Shown here piece after piece: positions 46,610 through 60,529 of a stretch of 64,000 nt of DNA; within the stretch, counting starts at the first letter, position 1, and each line of letters opens with the position of its first letter. The stretch lies in NCBI GenBank assembly GCA_026261815.1, contig JAMPIT010000174.1, positions 7,502,001 through 7,566,000 of the forward strand. The letters are read 5' to 3'. The position numbers were made by a program, and so were the translations under genes. The notes beneath the pieces were generated by a model. That model saw only the letters and a program-made list of their open reading frames with translations, did no database searches and was not told the DNA's origin. Origin of the DNA: Monarcha castaneiventris obscurior (taxonomy: Eukaryota; Chordata; Aves; Passeriformes; Monarchidae).

Positions 46610-49600
46610 AAGGCAAATTTGTGAGCCTTTGTGAAGATTCCTGCATTCTGTGTGCAGAAGAACCATTGTTACAGCTACACATAATCGCCTTGTCCATCAT
46701 GTGGACGGATACAGACAGCAGAGTGTTTTTCTGAAATGACTTTGCAATGCAAACTGTTAAAATTACAGAATGCCTTATGCTTTTATTAGATCAAATTACT
46801 TAAAAAAAGTGAACATATATTTGGGCTTAGAGCTTTTTCCTTAGCTCTAACAAGAACCAACTTACTATCAGTCTGGTTGAACAACTCTGAGCCTGAATAC
46901 TAGCCTGCTTGTTGTTCCCAGTATCAAGAACTGTTTATTAAAAGATTTTTGCAGTTCTTGCCTTTAGGCTTTTACAGTTTTAACATGACCATGATACACT
47001 TGCAGGTGAAGGCTGAGTCCTATAAAAAATGCTGAGTGACTTTGCATTTCAGTGTTCGACTGTCCTTTTAAAAAGTTTTCATAAAATATTTCTTTATCCC
47101 ACTATTCAGGATAACTTGTCCTTTTTAAATTATATAATTATTTGCAATGTTTCCAAATTATTGTAGAGTAGATTAGGTGTGAGGAGTAAAAAAAGAGAAC
47201 AGCTTAAGAGCTGTTTGTGTTATGAGTTAGGTTTAAGTCTTTTTGAAGTATGGCTTATCATGGCAGAAGAGTGCCCACATTTATAAGCTTTCAGTGCAGA
47301 TTAGACCCTGTATTCAGACATGTTTTGATTTAACTACGGGCCCTATCCTGGGAGAATTGAGGGCAGATTCTGCTGTTCTGAAAGCAGACTTCCAAAACTG
47401 TCACTTGCTGTTCTATTCATACACTCTTGTAGCAGTAGTTTTCGAACTTTCCTGTCCTTTTTGCATGTTTATTTTAGGAGGCTGGTTCTGCAAAACATGG
47501 CCTCCTTTGGTTTGAACTGGTTATTGAGCTGTAAAAATGGGACCTGCAAGAGTGTATTTCTAAGAAAATATGTTTTTTAAGTTACTTGCTATTTTCAGGG
47601 TTTTTTTTCATTATTTTGATGTAGAGGAAAAATATGGAAGAACACATTGTTCATAGCCGCATTCTTTGACCTTAAGCATTTAACTTCTTGCAGAGGAGTT
47701 TGTCCAGTTTTTGTAGTCACTAGTGCAGCAGCATACTTAATGACGCAATCATTACATGCCTTTTTAGTTTGATTTACAGTAATTGTTAGCTTATAGAAGT
47801 CGAATTTACTAGTTTAATTTAAGCTCATGCAATTTTACAGTAAAAAAAAATTCTTTGGAGTTTTAAGTTGAGCAAATTATTGTGGGTCTTTTGGGCATAG
47901 TTCCTAATTGTTCCTTGATCTGAGATAGAAGAAGGAAGCAGGCAGAAGAACTGTTACCTTATTTTTGGCCATAGGCTAAGTAAAACCAGCATGTTTCAAA
48001 TACATGTGCTTTTCAGGTAGATTGCTTGGTGAATCTGGGGTTTTTAACAGTTTAGGCAGTCTGTTCTTTTTTAGAATTGATCTTTTCCAGCAGCAAATTA
48101 CTTCCCACTAGTGAATTTCTTTCAGTGTCTTTCAAAGAGCAGTGTAATTTAAGTTAAAAAACCAAAATGTCAAGAGTATTGCAGGCATTGTAGGGATTTC
48201 TCTTAAGTCTATATCCATAAACATTTTTTAGGCATGCAATCATATGCTCGGTTATTTAGCCTTGCAGAGCTGTCAGAAGCTGAGAAAACCAAAATGTAGC
48301 AACTCATTTCACATGTGTTGCCACACCAACATTCTCTTCTGTATTGAAAAAAAGTATGGCTTTGCAGGCCCTACCCCTTCACTTGTTTCTGTCCTGGCTC
48401 CTCCACCTCTGGGAATGGAGACAGGGCAGTCTGCAGCTGCCTTTCAGGTGATTAATTCAGTTTACAGTGCATATATGAGTAGGAGAATGCTGTAGTTTGA
48501 GCTCTCTCTGAGGTGTAGTCACATGTAGCACTGAGAGTACATGCATCCTGGTTCTCATTTTCTTTAAAGAATTAAGAAAAAAAACCCTAACTCTAAAAGA
48601 ATTAATTAAATAACAATAAGTAGAGCATGGGAAGTAACAGTGCAACAAACAAGTAATGTTTTCCAATATTTCTAATTTTTCCTAAAGAACAGTTCCTGTA
48701 CAAACATGCAGCTTGACTGCTGCATTTCAGTTTTAAAAGAAAATCCTTACTAAGCCAGATAAAAATATACAATTGACAGGTAATCTAAAGAAAATTGAAA
48801 GCTTTGAATTTCCCTCAAACCTGTTTTCAGATAATTTTCTGTGTTTCTTAGAGGACATCTGGAATAAAGTCTCACACTATGATTCCTGAGGTCATCACCC
48901 CCAGTATTTGTGTGACCCTGAAATCCTAGATTTGTTTTGTAAGGAGCAAATAATACTGTTTTATTTCACTGTGGAGTCCACATATGTTTTGCACTGCACA
49001 TTCATTGATTGCAATGCAAATTATTGCCATTTTTTTTTTAACCGTAACAGCAGTTTTGCTCACATTGTTTCTGGTTCCTGAGAATTTCCTCAACCTGAAC
49101 AAAATTTTCTTGCAAAATTTTGTCATCTACAGAATCAGTATGATTATCTTCTGCTTTCATTGTATCTGACAGAGTAAAAAATGCCTGGAGCTTAGGAATT
49201 GTGTGCTGGCTGTGTATCAAATCTGTTTTGTGAAAAGGTAAAAAACCGCTCCAAATTATGTATCTTTTGAGGCATCTGTGTTGGTGTTGTGTGTGCATGT
49301 TCCTTTGCTTGTATATATGTATATTCTTGACATTTTCATTTTGTTGCAGTACCCAGAGTGATAGGGCATTCTGGTCCTTTCTTTACATATCTGGGTTGAG
49401 AGTTTTAAGAACCATGTTTTGCAAATTAGTTTTTCATAGGCCCTTAACCAGCCTATACTTGCAAAAGGGGAGAGGGAGTGCTTAATTTTTGTCTACTCCT
49501 GGCATTTTGTGAGGAAGATTGTGGTATCACTTAACTGAGTATTAAATATAATTACCAAAGATAAATGCCTGAAATAAATGGCAAAAAAGGAGGGGCCAAG

Positions 49601-52360
49601 GTTGAAGGGACAAAACAATGAAGGGTTTTTTTGCCTCTCAATTGAAGTAAAATCTTTGTTCCTACACACTCTTCTTGCTGTGATCTCCACTCTTGAACCA
49701 AAAGCCTTTCTTTTAGTGGGGGCCGTGGTACTACAGTTCCAGTCACAGTTCAAAACCAGGCAGGAAAACGTGAGCTAAGTCACATTTCTGATGTCTCTGT
49801 TTTCCTTTAATTGATCTAAACACTTAGCAGAGTCAGAAAATTTACAGGACATAAATAAGTGAATCTTCCTGTTTATATCTTATGACTGTTCTCTGCTCTT
49901 GCTGGGCTGGGTCAGCTGAAGGCTCTGTGTGGAGAGGCTGGAGTGAGCAAAGCCTTGAAGATCAGCAGGGAAGTATTCCTTCACTTGTCTTTGTCCTAGC
50001 TTAGATTTGTATTTTACTCTACAGATTGAAAAGATGCCCCAAACAGACAGGAAATATCCACAGGGCTTAAGCCCCACTTCATAATAACAATTTTGCATCT
50101 GGTCATTGATTATTTTGAAGTATTATTTGTAACCATTTCAACTACATGTAATTGTATGTTAGCACGTAAGGCAGTGTGGTGCATTTTCCAGTGGGATCTG
50201 ACAGAAAAAAGAATTTGAGAAAGAGCGAGCTTCCTGAGGTTTACCATGAATTTTAAGTGCAAACTAGTATTTTATATTTGAAAAGCAGTTTTCATTTAAG
50301 GATTCATTCCTATTCATTTATTTTTATTTACTACCTGTGTATTTTGTAGGTGTGTATTTTGGCCAGTTGCTCTTAAAATTCCTGACAGTACTGACAAATG
50401 TGTACATCGTTCATGTGCAGTGGAAAGTACACCTTTTGTGAAAGGTGCAGCTGAGAATGCTGCTGAATGTCAGACTGTGTGAACAAACATCACTCTGGTA
50501 CTGGAGTTCTCATTTGCACGAAGAAGCAGCTGCTTTCAAACTAGAATTGGTTTATTATTCATTTTTATGGACCTTAATGATTCATAAAGATTTTTTACTT
50601 TTTATTTAATGATAGGCATAGGTAAATAACAGGCATCTCTGAGAAAAGCAGTTTGTACAGAAATAGCTGAAGGGAAAATTTCTTTTTTATGTGATTGGAT
50701 TAAGTTGCAGCTTGCTATAATTTTGTAGGATCTTTATTTGGCTATATTCCAGTCACCTGAAAAATAATAAATAATGTTAAAAAGTCCAGGTCTCTTTGCA
50801 GTTGTAATTATGAAATTAAAATAAAAAATACTACACTGCAGAAGTTAATAAAATTTTCAGTATATTGCCTCGCTATAAACATATGGAAGACTTCTACTAA
50901 TTTATAAATTGCCTGAAGAAACTGCTATCTTCTCTAGACCGCTAAGCTAAAATCTGCTTTAAGCCTGGAGCTGTCTGTCCTACAATGATCCTTGGCTTCT
51001 GTAAATAGCTAGCAATGAAGCCCAAACATTGATTTAAAAATTCTTCTAAATTATCTTTACCTATTGTCACTAGGATATTGTTAATGCAGCTGTTTCCAGA
51101 GAAGTACAGTTTTTCTGATCAAAGCTTAATTTTGTGACATGTTTGGTTAATTTTTTTCATATTCTGGGAGTGTAAACAGTTACCACTGGAATTTAGGTAG
51201 CCCAGTGTCTCTCAATTGTTACAATCTCCCCATAAAAAAGCAAAATTATTTTTAATAAAGTTTATTCGTTCATTAATATAGCACTCATTCACTTGAAATT
51301 AAATACCTATTTTTACTAGTCACCTAATATGTAAATTGCCCTTTTTTTCTGCCATTCTTGTAGACAGTTCAAGTCAACTAGGTTTCTAAGTTCTAGTTTC
51401 TAGTTTCCTCACCCTTCTAAATTGGGTAGGTACATTTTATCTTCTTGGCATATGGCTTCAGAATTGTGATTATGAACAGTATTCTCTTGTAATTTAGTCT
51501 GTACTACCTAGTATTTCATGTTGATACTTTCTTCCTGTCAGTGACAATTATTTCATCTTTAAACTTGAATTTCTGTGGCTGTGATGACTGTTTTGAAATC
51601 CCAGGTTATATTATAAATTGCATATGTTCTTTTCAAGAGACGTGACACCTGAGTAGTATCTTTGAGCCAAAGATAAAATTATTTTAGTGATTATGTCTTC
51701 TCTGCGTTCTTTTGCAAAGCATATGTTTTGTGGGGCTGTCCAGTGTTAAAGCAGAGCAGGAGTCTTTGTGTATGACTTTGGTAAATATTTTTAATTTCAG
51801 GTCTCTTACAATTCTAGAATCTTATTTATTTAAAATTCAGGAGATACATAATTATTTTTGTGTAAAATGATATTTTAAAAGGAAGTGTCATTTCCTTTTG
51901 GAGCTACTGATTAATCTGCTTCTATTTAAAGATCTAATAATTCATACCGTAATCACACTCTCATTAGAAAATAATTAGACAGTTCTGGGGAGTCACAGTT
52001 ATAAGAGCTAGTCATAGACCTAGGATGTTAGAAACAAACAAAAAACCAATCAAATCTTTGTTTTCCAGAAGATACAAAGAAACTTATTTTGGTTATATTA
52101 TGTGGTGGAAGTATACACATTTCTTCTTTTTCATTTCTGTCTTGGTGGATCTTGGTCAAAAAAGCTACATCAGGCCCAGTTCCCCATACTCATTACCAGC
52201 ATTTTGGATGTCAAAATGGCAAATGAAATTCAGCCTAGCTAAATGTTTAAGCAGTACCTGCTGAGAAATAATCATAACTTTTCATATAAAATAAAGGATT
52301 CTGAGGTGATAATCATTATTTAGGGAACTACTGTTGAAATAGATGTTTCATAAAAGCATC
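46610..52360. other. Intron 1 segment, no named element
   Basis: AT-rich sequence with no CR1 match that I can recognise. One short homeodomain-like palindrome lies at 47,738-47,754. I see no gene here. Confidence 0.55.
47738..47754. promoter_or_regulatory. Inverted TAAT-type motif around a CRE/C-EBP-like core
   Basis: TAATGACGCAATCATTA has 6-bp inverted arms TAATGA and TCATTA around CGCAA. It overlaps TGACGCAAT, a word resembling the composite ATF-C/EBP site. It is a candidate transcription-factor site only, and its function cannot be inferred from one motif. Confidence 0.2.
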
Positions 52361-52364
52361 AGCT

Positions 52365-52975
52365 TTGTGCTCAGTAGTGATAAAAAGAGGCAAATACATG
52401 ATTAGAAACAAAGGAGGAGACAACATGGTAGAAAATGTCATTGTACCAAAATATACACCCTCCACACGTTGCTTGTGGAATATTGCGTACAAGGAGTATA
52501 GCATGACAGGGTTCAGGGAAGAGTGAAGGGTAGGATCTTGAATTGTAGAGCAGCTTTCCTGTGAGAAAAAGACAAAATTGAGTAGGACTCTTCAAGGCTG
52601 ACAAACAGATGGCAGAGGGTGTACAGTAGATATCTCTAAAACTGTGTGCCAGGAAGAAGGTGACTACAGAATGAATGTTCGCAGGCTTTCAGGACAAGAA
52701 TCAGAGGATATCAGTTGAAGCTACGAGATGGCAGATACAGAGCAAACACGAGGTGATGATCTCTTGGAAAAGGTGTAAGTATGCTCTGGAATTCCATGCC
52801 ATGCCATATGAGATGGATGTTAGAAGTTTCCATTTGCTCAGAGGGGAACTGGATAGATTTACAGAGTAAACATCAGGTGGGAGTTATTAAATACGCAGGA
52901 ATCCCATCTGGTGGCCTCTGAGCTGCCATTTTCTGGAGACCGTGGAACTGCTTATGGGAGGAAGGATCCTTGTGT
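52365..52975 (+). mobile_element. Ancient CR1 LINE copy (plus strand)
   Basis: Landmarks in order: 'GTCATTGTACCAAAATATAC' with 'ACACCCTCCACACGTTGC', then 'GGAATATTGCGTACA', 'GGGTTCAGGGAAGAG', 'GTAGGACTCTTCAAGGCTGA', 'GACAAGAATCAGAGGATATC', 'CTCTGGAATTCCATGCCATG', 'AGATGGATGTTAGAAGTTTC', 'GAACTGGATAGATTTA' and 'GGAGTTATTAAATA'. This is the gene-end and 3' region order of old amniote CR1 elements. It is about 600 bp, strongly mutated and non-coding. It is of similar age class to the 42,605 copy but covers a partly different region. Confidence 0.78.
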
Positions 52976-53744
52976 GCTTAGTTTGCTCTTATGCTTTTCC
53001 TTTGACATCTGCATGTAGCTGTTTTTCTAAATATAGGTTATTGGTCTGTGTGGATCACTGAACTGACCTAGAATAGCCTTTTTAATAACATTGTGCTCAA
53101 GTTCCTGAGTCTGCTCCTTTTTATGGGATTTCTGCCCTCAAGACAATTCAATCCAGTTAATGTTTGCGACTTTATAACATTTTGTTTGGAAGAAAGACTA
53201 TAAAGGTGAGAAAGATGGTAGGACTTGACTCTAGTAATAGGTTTTGGTTATGGGCTTTATGGTATAGGGAACAACTAGCTACTTGAAGTAAAAATTACGT
53301 TTCTGATTGTGCAGATCAAGGATTTGAATCAGCTTTTGAGTCTTCCTCACGTTGTCTGCACATGAGGAGGTGTACGGACAGTATGTGTAGCCTCTGTGTC
53401 TTGCACTCTGGTATTTCTAATAATAAATACTTCCAGACAAAAAAAATTGCTTAACAGCAGTAGTTCTTTTCGAAATATGTTACCTTTGAAACAGAGTTCT
53501 AAGAGAGTCTTAAGAGTGGTGAGGGAAATTAGACTTTTTTTTACTTCTATGTGAAAGTCTCTGCAGCATTTACCACCCCTTTAAATAGTCTTGAAAGGTA
53601 TTTTGTGTTATGTCATTTTACAGTAAGCTGCCTAATAAAGTTGTTTTGGTATTGAAAATGTATTTTGGGCATCATTTAGTGGGTTGTTTGCTGTTTAGAA
53701 GTTTGAGAACATCTCGTGATTTCACGCCTGGTGCTGAAAGATGA

Positions 53745-53912
53745 GCACCAGCATGGGTTGGTTGCCCATGAGAGAGGTCGTAGAATCTCCATCCTTGGAG
53801 ATACTCCAAGTAAGCCATCTGGAGATGGTTTTGGACAGCTGACTCTAGGTGGTTTTGCTGGAGCAGCAAGGATGTTGGATCAGATGATCTCCAGAGGTCC
53901 CTTCTATGCTTG
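53745..53912 (+). mobile_element. CR1 LINE 3' fragment (plus strand)
   Basis: 'TAGAATCTCCATCCTTGGAG' followed by 'ATACTCCAAG', 'CAGCTGACTCTAGGTGGTTT' and 'GATGATCTCCAGAGGTCCCT' is the final part of an avian CR1 of the common 'clear-cut 3' end' type. The terminal TTCTGTGATT tail is mutated or lost. About 165 bp, 5'-truncated. Confidence 0.88.
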
Positions 53913-55188
53913 TATTCAGGGGAAAAAACTGACACCAAACCTTCACCAGAATTGTGGGGCAGTGCTTTTATGGCAATATTTTTACAGGAAATTTTTTTAA
54001 ACGGGGTAGGGGGAAAGAGAAGAAAGACATGCCATCCTATTAAAAGAAGGGGAGTGCTGAAGGTTAGGTTGGCTTTCCTTTGTTTCAGATTGTGTTACAC
54101 AAAATAGCATTCATAGTCTCCTATCATGCCTTTTTGAGAGTAAGGCTCTTATAGGAATAAATAAATTTCTAGTTTTTTCACAGGGCAGTTTAAGAACACA
54201 TGATTTTATTTATTTACTGATGAAGTATGGAGCTTGTCTGTCTTTTTGAGTAAAAACAAGGGGAAAGGAATATACTGAATTCCACATACATGTGCATTTC
54301 CTATGCTATGCTTTTGAGGCTAGTAATAAAAATATACTTTGTATGTCTGATAGAAACAGTCCCAGAATACTAAAAGCTGCTTCAGCCAGTCTGGAGGCCT
54401 CCAATGAAGTCTAAATGTTGTATATATGTTCTCTGTTGCATATTATATAAACATTACTTAAGCGCATTTCCTGCTTACATGGAACCTATGTTGGCAGTCG
54501 AAATCGGGTCCAGTTTCCATGGCAACGCGGTGGCACTGGGAGAAAGGCTGATGCTGTGCTGTGGTTGGTATTTTTATGCAAGGGAAGAGATGCAGACCTA
54601 CATTTTTAGACAGAAAATGTATTTCAAGGCACAAAAGCATCTAGCAATTTTTATAAATTTGTTGGATAAGTAGATACATCTAATAGTAGAAATTGAAACC
54701 TGTTGTTTGCTGTTTGCAAGAGAAAATAAATTTTTAGTTTTATCTAACATTGTAGAAAGCCACTGTTAAATACATACACAGTTATAACTGCTATATTTGC
54801 ATGGAAATAGCAAGGAGACTTATGTATGTACTGACAACAAAGGAAGTTTTGTACTGAGGCAAAATGGGTAAAATGGACTGAGACGTAGTTGCCTAGCCTT
54901 TTCATTCTCATTTTCATCTTCTGAAATCCTTTCAAATCATTTTCACAAAGGTCTTTGAGGACTTAAAGAAAAATGTTTTTCTTTTTTTTTTTTTGTGGTG
55001 GTCCTTTTGCTCTGGTTTTCTTTACTGTTTCTGCATTTCCAAAAGATAATCCTTGCTTGTTTGTTCTTTCAGCCCTCTGTTATCCTTCAGTGATACTTAG
55101 TACTGGGACTCATTAAGGGGAGGGAGTTCTTAAGCCTGCAGTTTTGATGTGACTAGGGTGAAGCTTTGCTCATCTTGGCTGTTGAGTG

Positions 55189-55334
55189 GGTGGTTGAGTC
55201 ACCAACACTGGAGGTGTCTAAAAGATGTGTAGATGTGGCACTTAGGGACATGAGTTAATGGTGGACTTGACAGTGCTGGGTTAATGGTTGGACTTGATGA
55301 CCTTAGAGATCTCTGACCCGAATGGTTCTATGAG
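55189..55334 (+). mobile_element. CR1 LINE 3' fragment (plus strand), diverged
   Basis: 'TCACCAACACTGGAGGTGTC', 'TTAATGGTGGACTTGACAGT', 'GCTGGGTTAATGGTTGGACT' and 'TTGATGACCTTAGAGATCTC', ending AATGGTTCTATGAG, match the 3' end of the CR1 subfamilies carrying the TTAATGGTTGGACT word. About 145 bp, 5'-truncated and non-coding. Confidence 0.9.
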
Positions 55335-55339
55335 CTCTT

Positions 55340-58300
55340 TGAATTTCTGTATTCCTCCTACACACAAAGTACTTGCTCCACCTCAGTGAAGTGGGGTATT
55401 CTGAGAAGATGAACCGAACTGGAAGCAGTATTCTTTAGAAGTGTGAAGGGCTCTGTTCATCCCTATGAATCATCATCTTTCTTTCCCAACCCTGGCACTA
55501 TACAGTTAGTCTGTGTCTGATGTTGCCTAGCAACAATTCATCAAATGTCTAAAGGGAGCTGATTTACCTTAGCTGGGACTCTTGTAGAAATCCAAGTAGA
55601 TAAAGTGTTCGTGGAAGAATATTAGCCTCTTCCTATGTCTGGCACCCACACTATCAATCAGGATTAAGCTCGATTTTACAGCTGTCCAAGGCTTGGCTGC
55701 CTTGTCATGCTGATGATTTAAGGATGTCTCATTTTATACTGGAATATCTCTATCCCATCCTGCAATCAGTGCCTGTGCTTCAGCTATCATGTTTTCAGAG
55801 GTTTAGCAAATCAAAACTCCCAGTGATAGCCTGTGTGCACAGTGGCACTGACTGCGTATGCACATCCTTATTTAGGAGGAGAAAACCAACCTTGCCTCTG
55901 CAGTAACTATAGGTACTTAAGGGGAGATGTACCTTCTGTGCTTCCAGTTCTTCTTAGCCTGGTCTTCTAAAACACAGTGATTCAACTCAGAGTTTCCTTC
56001 AGCTCTTTTCTGTTCATTATTACTGAGTCTACATAGCTTGAAGACTTCTCTGAGGCTTGTTACTGAGCCAGTGGCAAAGAAGACTTTAGCTGCCTTTGAC
56101 ACTGTCTCAGTGAAAGTCATGGCAGTGGCACATCACAAACATGTAATGTGTTGTAGTTTTAGCACCAGTCTGATAAGAAGCTTTGTAACCAACGTAAACA
56201 TTTACATTTTCAGCAGCAGTAAGCTTGCCATGTTCCTTGGACCTCAGTTTCTGCTTGTAAAATGTCATGGGTTTGAAGTCGTACTATCAGGGTCCTTTAC
56301 TGCCATTAGAACTCAGCACCACAGGGTTTCTCATCTTTATTGTGCCATGCCAATCATCCTGCTCATTTGACTTTTGAAACCTAGAATAGGAAAGTTGTTC
56401 AGATTTTTAGACAGCTCTGTGTGGGATCAGGTGCAGCAGACACCATTGTCCTTCCCTGAGAAACCCTCAGATAAGGTTACCCCTGGAAAAGAAGTGAACT
56501 GGAAGTTGTAGCCTCGTGGAAATAATAGTTGCTGTCCACTTCCTGCTGTAAACTGGGTCCAGAATTTAGCTTTACAAGGTGAGCTTCCTTTCCTGAGCTG
56601 TAGAGTTTACTGCCCTGGTAGAGGAAGCTTCAGTCACAGCGTTCTGGTAGCAAGATACGGGATATGGAAAGATGTCACTCTCAGAGGCAGGTGCCTCTTG
56701 AACAGTTGCATCTTCTCTACAAAGGAGACAGTTCATCTGGGATATCAGGACAGCTGGGATTCCTTGAATGCTTTTCCACCATGGATGAGACTCTCTCTTG
56801 CTGTTGGAAATAGGAATATTCCAATAAGTGAGTCATCCAGCATCCATGCTGTGAGGTAAAGCATGCCAAGGCTGGGATGAGTCAGATGGTCTGATAACCC
56901 TTATTCTCAGACTTGCTGACACAAAATAGATTCTGAAAATCTCAACAGGAATTGTCACAGTATTTAGTATCCAAAATTGCCTCATTCAAGCCAGCTGGAC
57001 AGTGCTTTTTAATGCTGGGGTGACTTTCCTAACTGTACAGAAGTGGCTGCTTTCTTGTTGAAGATCCAGTCAAATGAAAGCTGCAGAAATAATTGCAAGC
57101 TTGTGAAAAACTTGCAAGCTGTAAAAATAATGGAAGGCTCCAAAATTACCTCAACAGCCCCCAAGACAAATGGTTGATGGGAATAAGGGATGGAAAGGCA
57201 TTTCCATGGAAATGTCTGGAAAGTCAAAGGGTACATGGAGGAGTGTTACAGACTGAGAATGATGACCTCTTCATTGAGGGAATGTGGCAGGAGAGCATGC
57301 TGAATGCAATGGCTTTTGGAAACAACATCTACATAAAATAAGTAAAATATGCCATGTTCTAAAAGGTTGTTGGACAAGAGATCAACTTAAGTTTTGAATT
57401 AAGAAGTATGAAAAGTAAACTAACAACAACAACAAAAAAATCAGAGGTCTAGGCACTTAAAAATAGATACTTTTTAACCCAAAGAGCTTAGGTAACTGCT
57501 TCCTTAAAGATCATTTTATCAAAGTTATCCGAATAAAATGTGTTTTCATGTGTCTGAAGAGTTACAATTGTTACTGCCTCTATGAAGACAAGAAGACAGA
57601 AAGATTAAATGGTCATGAAGCTAAAAGCAGCTGCTTGTCATTTGTTTGTGTTGGTGAGAATGAGTTTTTGTGAAAAACATCTGTGATTTTTCCATTTGCT
57701 TGCTTTCGACTGCAGCTGGACTTGGCAATCTTTTTGCTGCTTTTACTTATTTCTGTTAGGAAAATCAATGCTTAATTTAACATGAATGAGCAATATACAG
57801 AGAGAAACTCAAAGCAGACATTTCATATATTGGACTTATGACCACATATACCCAAAATGGAAGAATTCAACTGACTATGGAACACAAGCAAAAAGTTTTT
57901 TCATGATAGGCATCTTTGCAACTTTTGTCTAATAATTTACTTAAAATGTTTTGAGTTGCTTGTTTAGCTTTCTTTTATCAGTTTTACTGATACTGCAGTG
58001 CAAGCTGGGTACTTTTATAAAATGATAGTAGAAATTGTGAAGGGATTTATTGAAACTCTTGTTTTATGGAGGAAATGCTGCTGGAATTTGGAAGTTCAGG
58101 AGAGGAGTTGTGTGTTTTTTGAAGGATTGAGATTAATTCTTGATTTGGAAAGAAAGCCTGCTGGTGAAAAGGAGTTATGATTGCTAATGTAAAGAGTTCG
58201 TGTAAGATGCTTGTTTCAGATTGTTGGAAGCAAGGTTAACAAGGAGGAGTTAGGTATTAGAGTTCCAACTGGTGTATTCAGAATTTATCACTGCAGCGAA

Positions 58301-60230
58301 TGTTTGTATTTGCTGCAGACAGAGAGGTTCTTCTAATTGCTGACTTAGTCATGCATCCTTGTTCCTTCAGGCTCTGTTTTTTTCACCTGCCAGTTATGTC
58401 CCTCAGTGTTGGTCCAGTCCAAAATGCCTGTCTGCTTACCCTTTTCTCATTGCCTGAAGAACTGAGTTCCCAGACATAATCCAGAGCATGATGCATTTGC
58501 ACTTAACAGGATGAATGGCTCTTTTAAACATTAAGTAAACACGGACATGAAAAAAGCATTTTTGCACTGAGATGATAACATGAAGTCAGGATTACATTTT
58601 ACCAGGGTGCTTTAGGGGTCAGAAAAAAACCAACCAACCAAAGGCAAGAGGTACTCTGCTGCTTGACTGCATTTGATATTAAGTGAAGGTTTACACTTTT
58701 ACTGTTCCTATGAAATCTTTTCTGCTAGGCTGTTAAATAGGTAAAAAAGGGTGTGAAACACTGCATTTATTGGTTTACTTCAGCTCGTTTTGCTTCATTT
58801 GTCTTCATTTGTCTTCATATGGTTTCTAACACATAAATGGAATATATACTTCCTTGAAGGAGTTACTGTCTTGTAATAAAAAATTACTATAAAAATCCTA
58901 TATTACTATAAAAATCCTATATTTTGTAATTTAGTTATAAGTCCATATTTCAGTCCATATTTGACCTCAAAGGGTCAGTTACTTAAGTGGTTTTGGTGCC
59001 AAATCGAGTTAAATCTGCTATCTTTTCCAGGGTCAGTTAGGGCTGTTAGAGAGCAGAGGGTGCTGCTTCTCCCTCTCCTTCAAAACTTGTAAATTTGTTG
59101 CTAGTGGCAACTGTAGGATACTGAGGCAACAACAGCATGTTTTCTGGATATATCTTATTAATGGAAAGATTAGAGACACTATAATTTAACATGCCAAAGA
59201 GAAAGGCAGAAATTAAATACTACAACATAACATGCCGGAAAGAAAGTCAAAAATTAATTTCCATTTATACACTTGTGAGTCATTCTGTTAAAAGTAATCC
59301 ATTGTGCGGCCATAGTGAGAGGAAAAAGAAGTCAAAATAGTGGCCATTTCTGTCACTGTCTGCCAGTGTTTTCTGTCAGGTTGTCCTGTTGGTCAGAAGT
59401 GGAGGTTCCTGCGCATAGAGGAAGAAGCTGTGCAGCATGAGAAGGGACTCTTGTTGCAAGAGGATTTGAAGAAGGTGGAGCTTTATGTGTGCTTTATGAG
59501 ATTAGCTTATTTTTTAACTAATTTTTTATCATTGTCGTGGAGTTGTATTCCATGTCTGATGTACTTCAGGTGGAGATTTCATTTTGACGTGTTAGGATGC
59601 ACATACAAGGAGCTGTATTCTCCATTGATCAGTACACGGCACATGGATTTATGACAGGTGTGTTTCTCCTCTTTGGCTCTTTGGAATTTCTTAATTTGTG
59701 GTAGCCAAAAGCTCTTGTGGGACCTACTGATGAGACTTGGGTGTTGACAGTGCAGCGGTGGGAGATTGAAATGCAGTATGACCACCCCCATGCTTAAGAA
59801 TTGTAGCTCCTAGTGAGTGCAAGCAACCATAGGAGGCAGATAGGGCATGAAGAAAGGCTCCTCTCCACAGGAGGCTGTTCTGCTGGTGGAGTGAAAGAAC
59901 CAAGTACATGGCAGCCCAGGAACCAGGCACCAGACTGTGACATCTGGGAGCTGCTAACAGAGGCAATGGACAGACTCAGTAGTTGGGGCAGAAGGGCACA
60001 AAGAGGCACCCTGATCCCCAGTCTCAGTAGTGAGCACTTGCTGAGGGTTGGTCTGGTCACACCTCAGAGCTCATTCCCCTGTAGCTGCTGGAGTCACTGT
60101 GTGGAGTCACAGCTGTGACAGGGACCTCCATCCAGACAAACCTGGTGGCAGGTGTAGCTCTTTAGGTGTCAGGCTGCCCAGTGCCTGATGCTGCTCTGTG
60201 AAGCTGAGTCTGACAGTCACTTCTTCTGCA
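55340..60230. other. Intron 1 segment between CR1 copies
   Basis: No gene or named transposon is supported. A somewhat GC-richer stretch at 59,790-60,230 leads directly into the CR1 at 60,236. It may include an unrecognised 5' extension of that element. Confidence 0.5.
58883..58920. repeat. Perfect 19-bp tandem duplication
   Basis: ATTACTATAAAAATCCTAT is repeated twice, head to tail, without mismatch, in a very AT-rich setting. It points to a recent slippage event. Confidence 0.95.
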
Positions 60231-60235
60231 GAAGA

Positions 60236-60528
60236 TGTGTTACTGATCTCTTCACTCTCGTGATCAGTGACAGGACTTGGGGAAGTGGTGTGAAGTGAGT
60301 CAAGGGTGGTTTAGGTTGGATATTAGGAAAAAGTTCTTCACCCAGACGGTGGTTGGGCACTGGAACCCCAGGGAAATGGTGACAGCACCAAGCCTGACAG
60401 AGTTAAGAATAATTTGGATAAAATGTTCAGGCACATGATGTGATTTCTGGGGCTCTGAAGGACCAGGAGTTGGATTTGATGATGCTGGTTGGTTCCTTCC
60501 AACTCAAGGTATTCTATGATTTTAAGAT
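60236..60528 (+). mobile_element. CR1 LINE 3' fragment (plus strand)
   Basis: 'ATCTCTTCACTCTCGTGATC', 'AGTGACAGGACTTGGGGAAG', 'GGTTTAGGTTGGATATTAGG', 'GTTCTTCACCCAGACGGTGG', 'CTGACAGAGTTAAGAATAAT' and 'GGTTCCTTCCAACTCAAGGT', ending ATTCTATGATTTTAAGATTC, form a well-preserved sense-strand CR1 3' end of about 290 bp. Indels break any reading frame. It is the sense-strand counterpart of the 35,075 and 21,742 subfamily. Confidence 0.93.
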
Positions 60529-60529
60529 T

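Noticed and set aside
46252..46700. Overlapping frames of 80-109 codons suggesting a gene
   Set aside because: Frames exist on both strands at once because the block is GC-rich. No recognisable protein or good exon borders.
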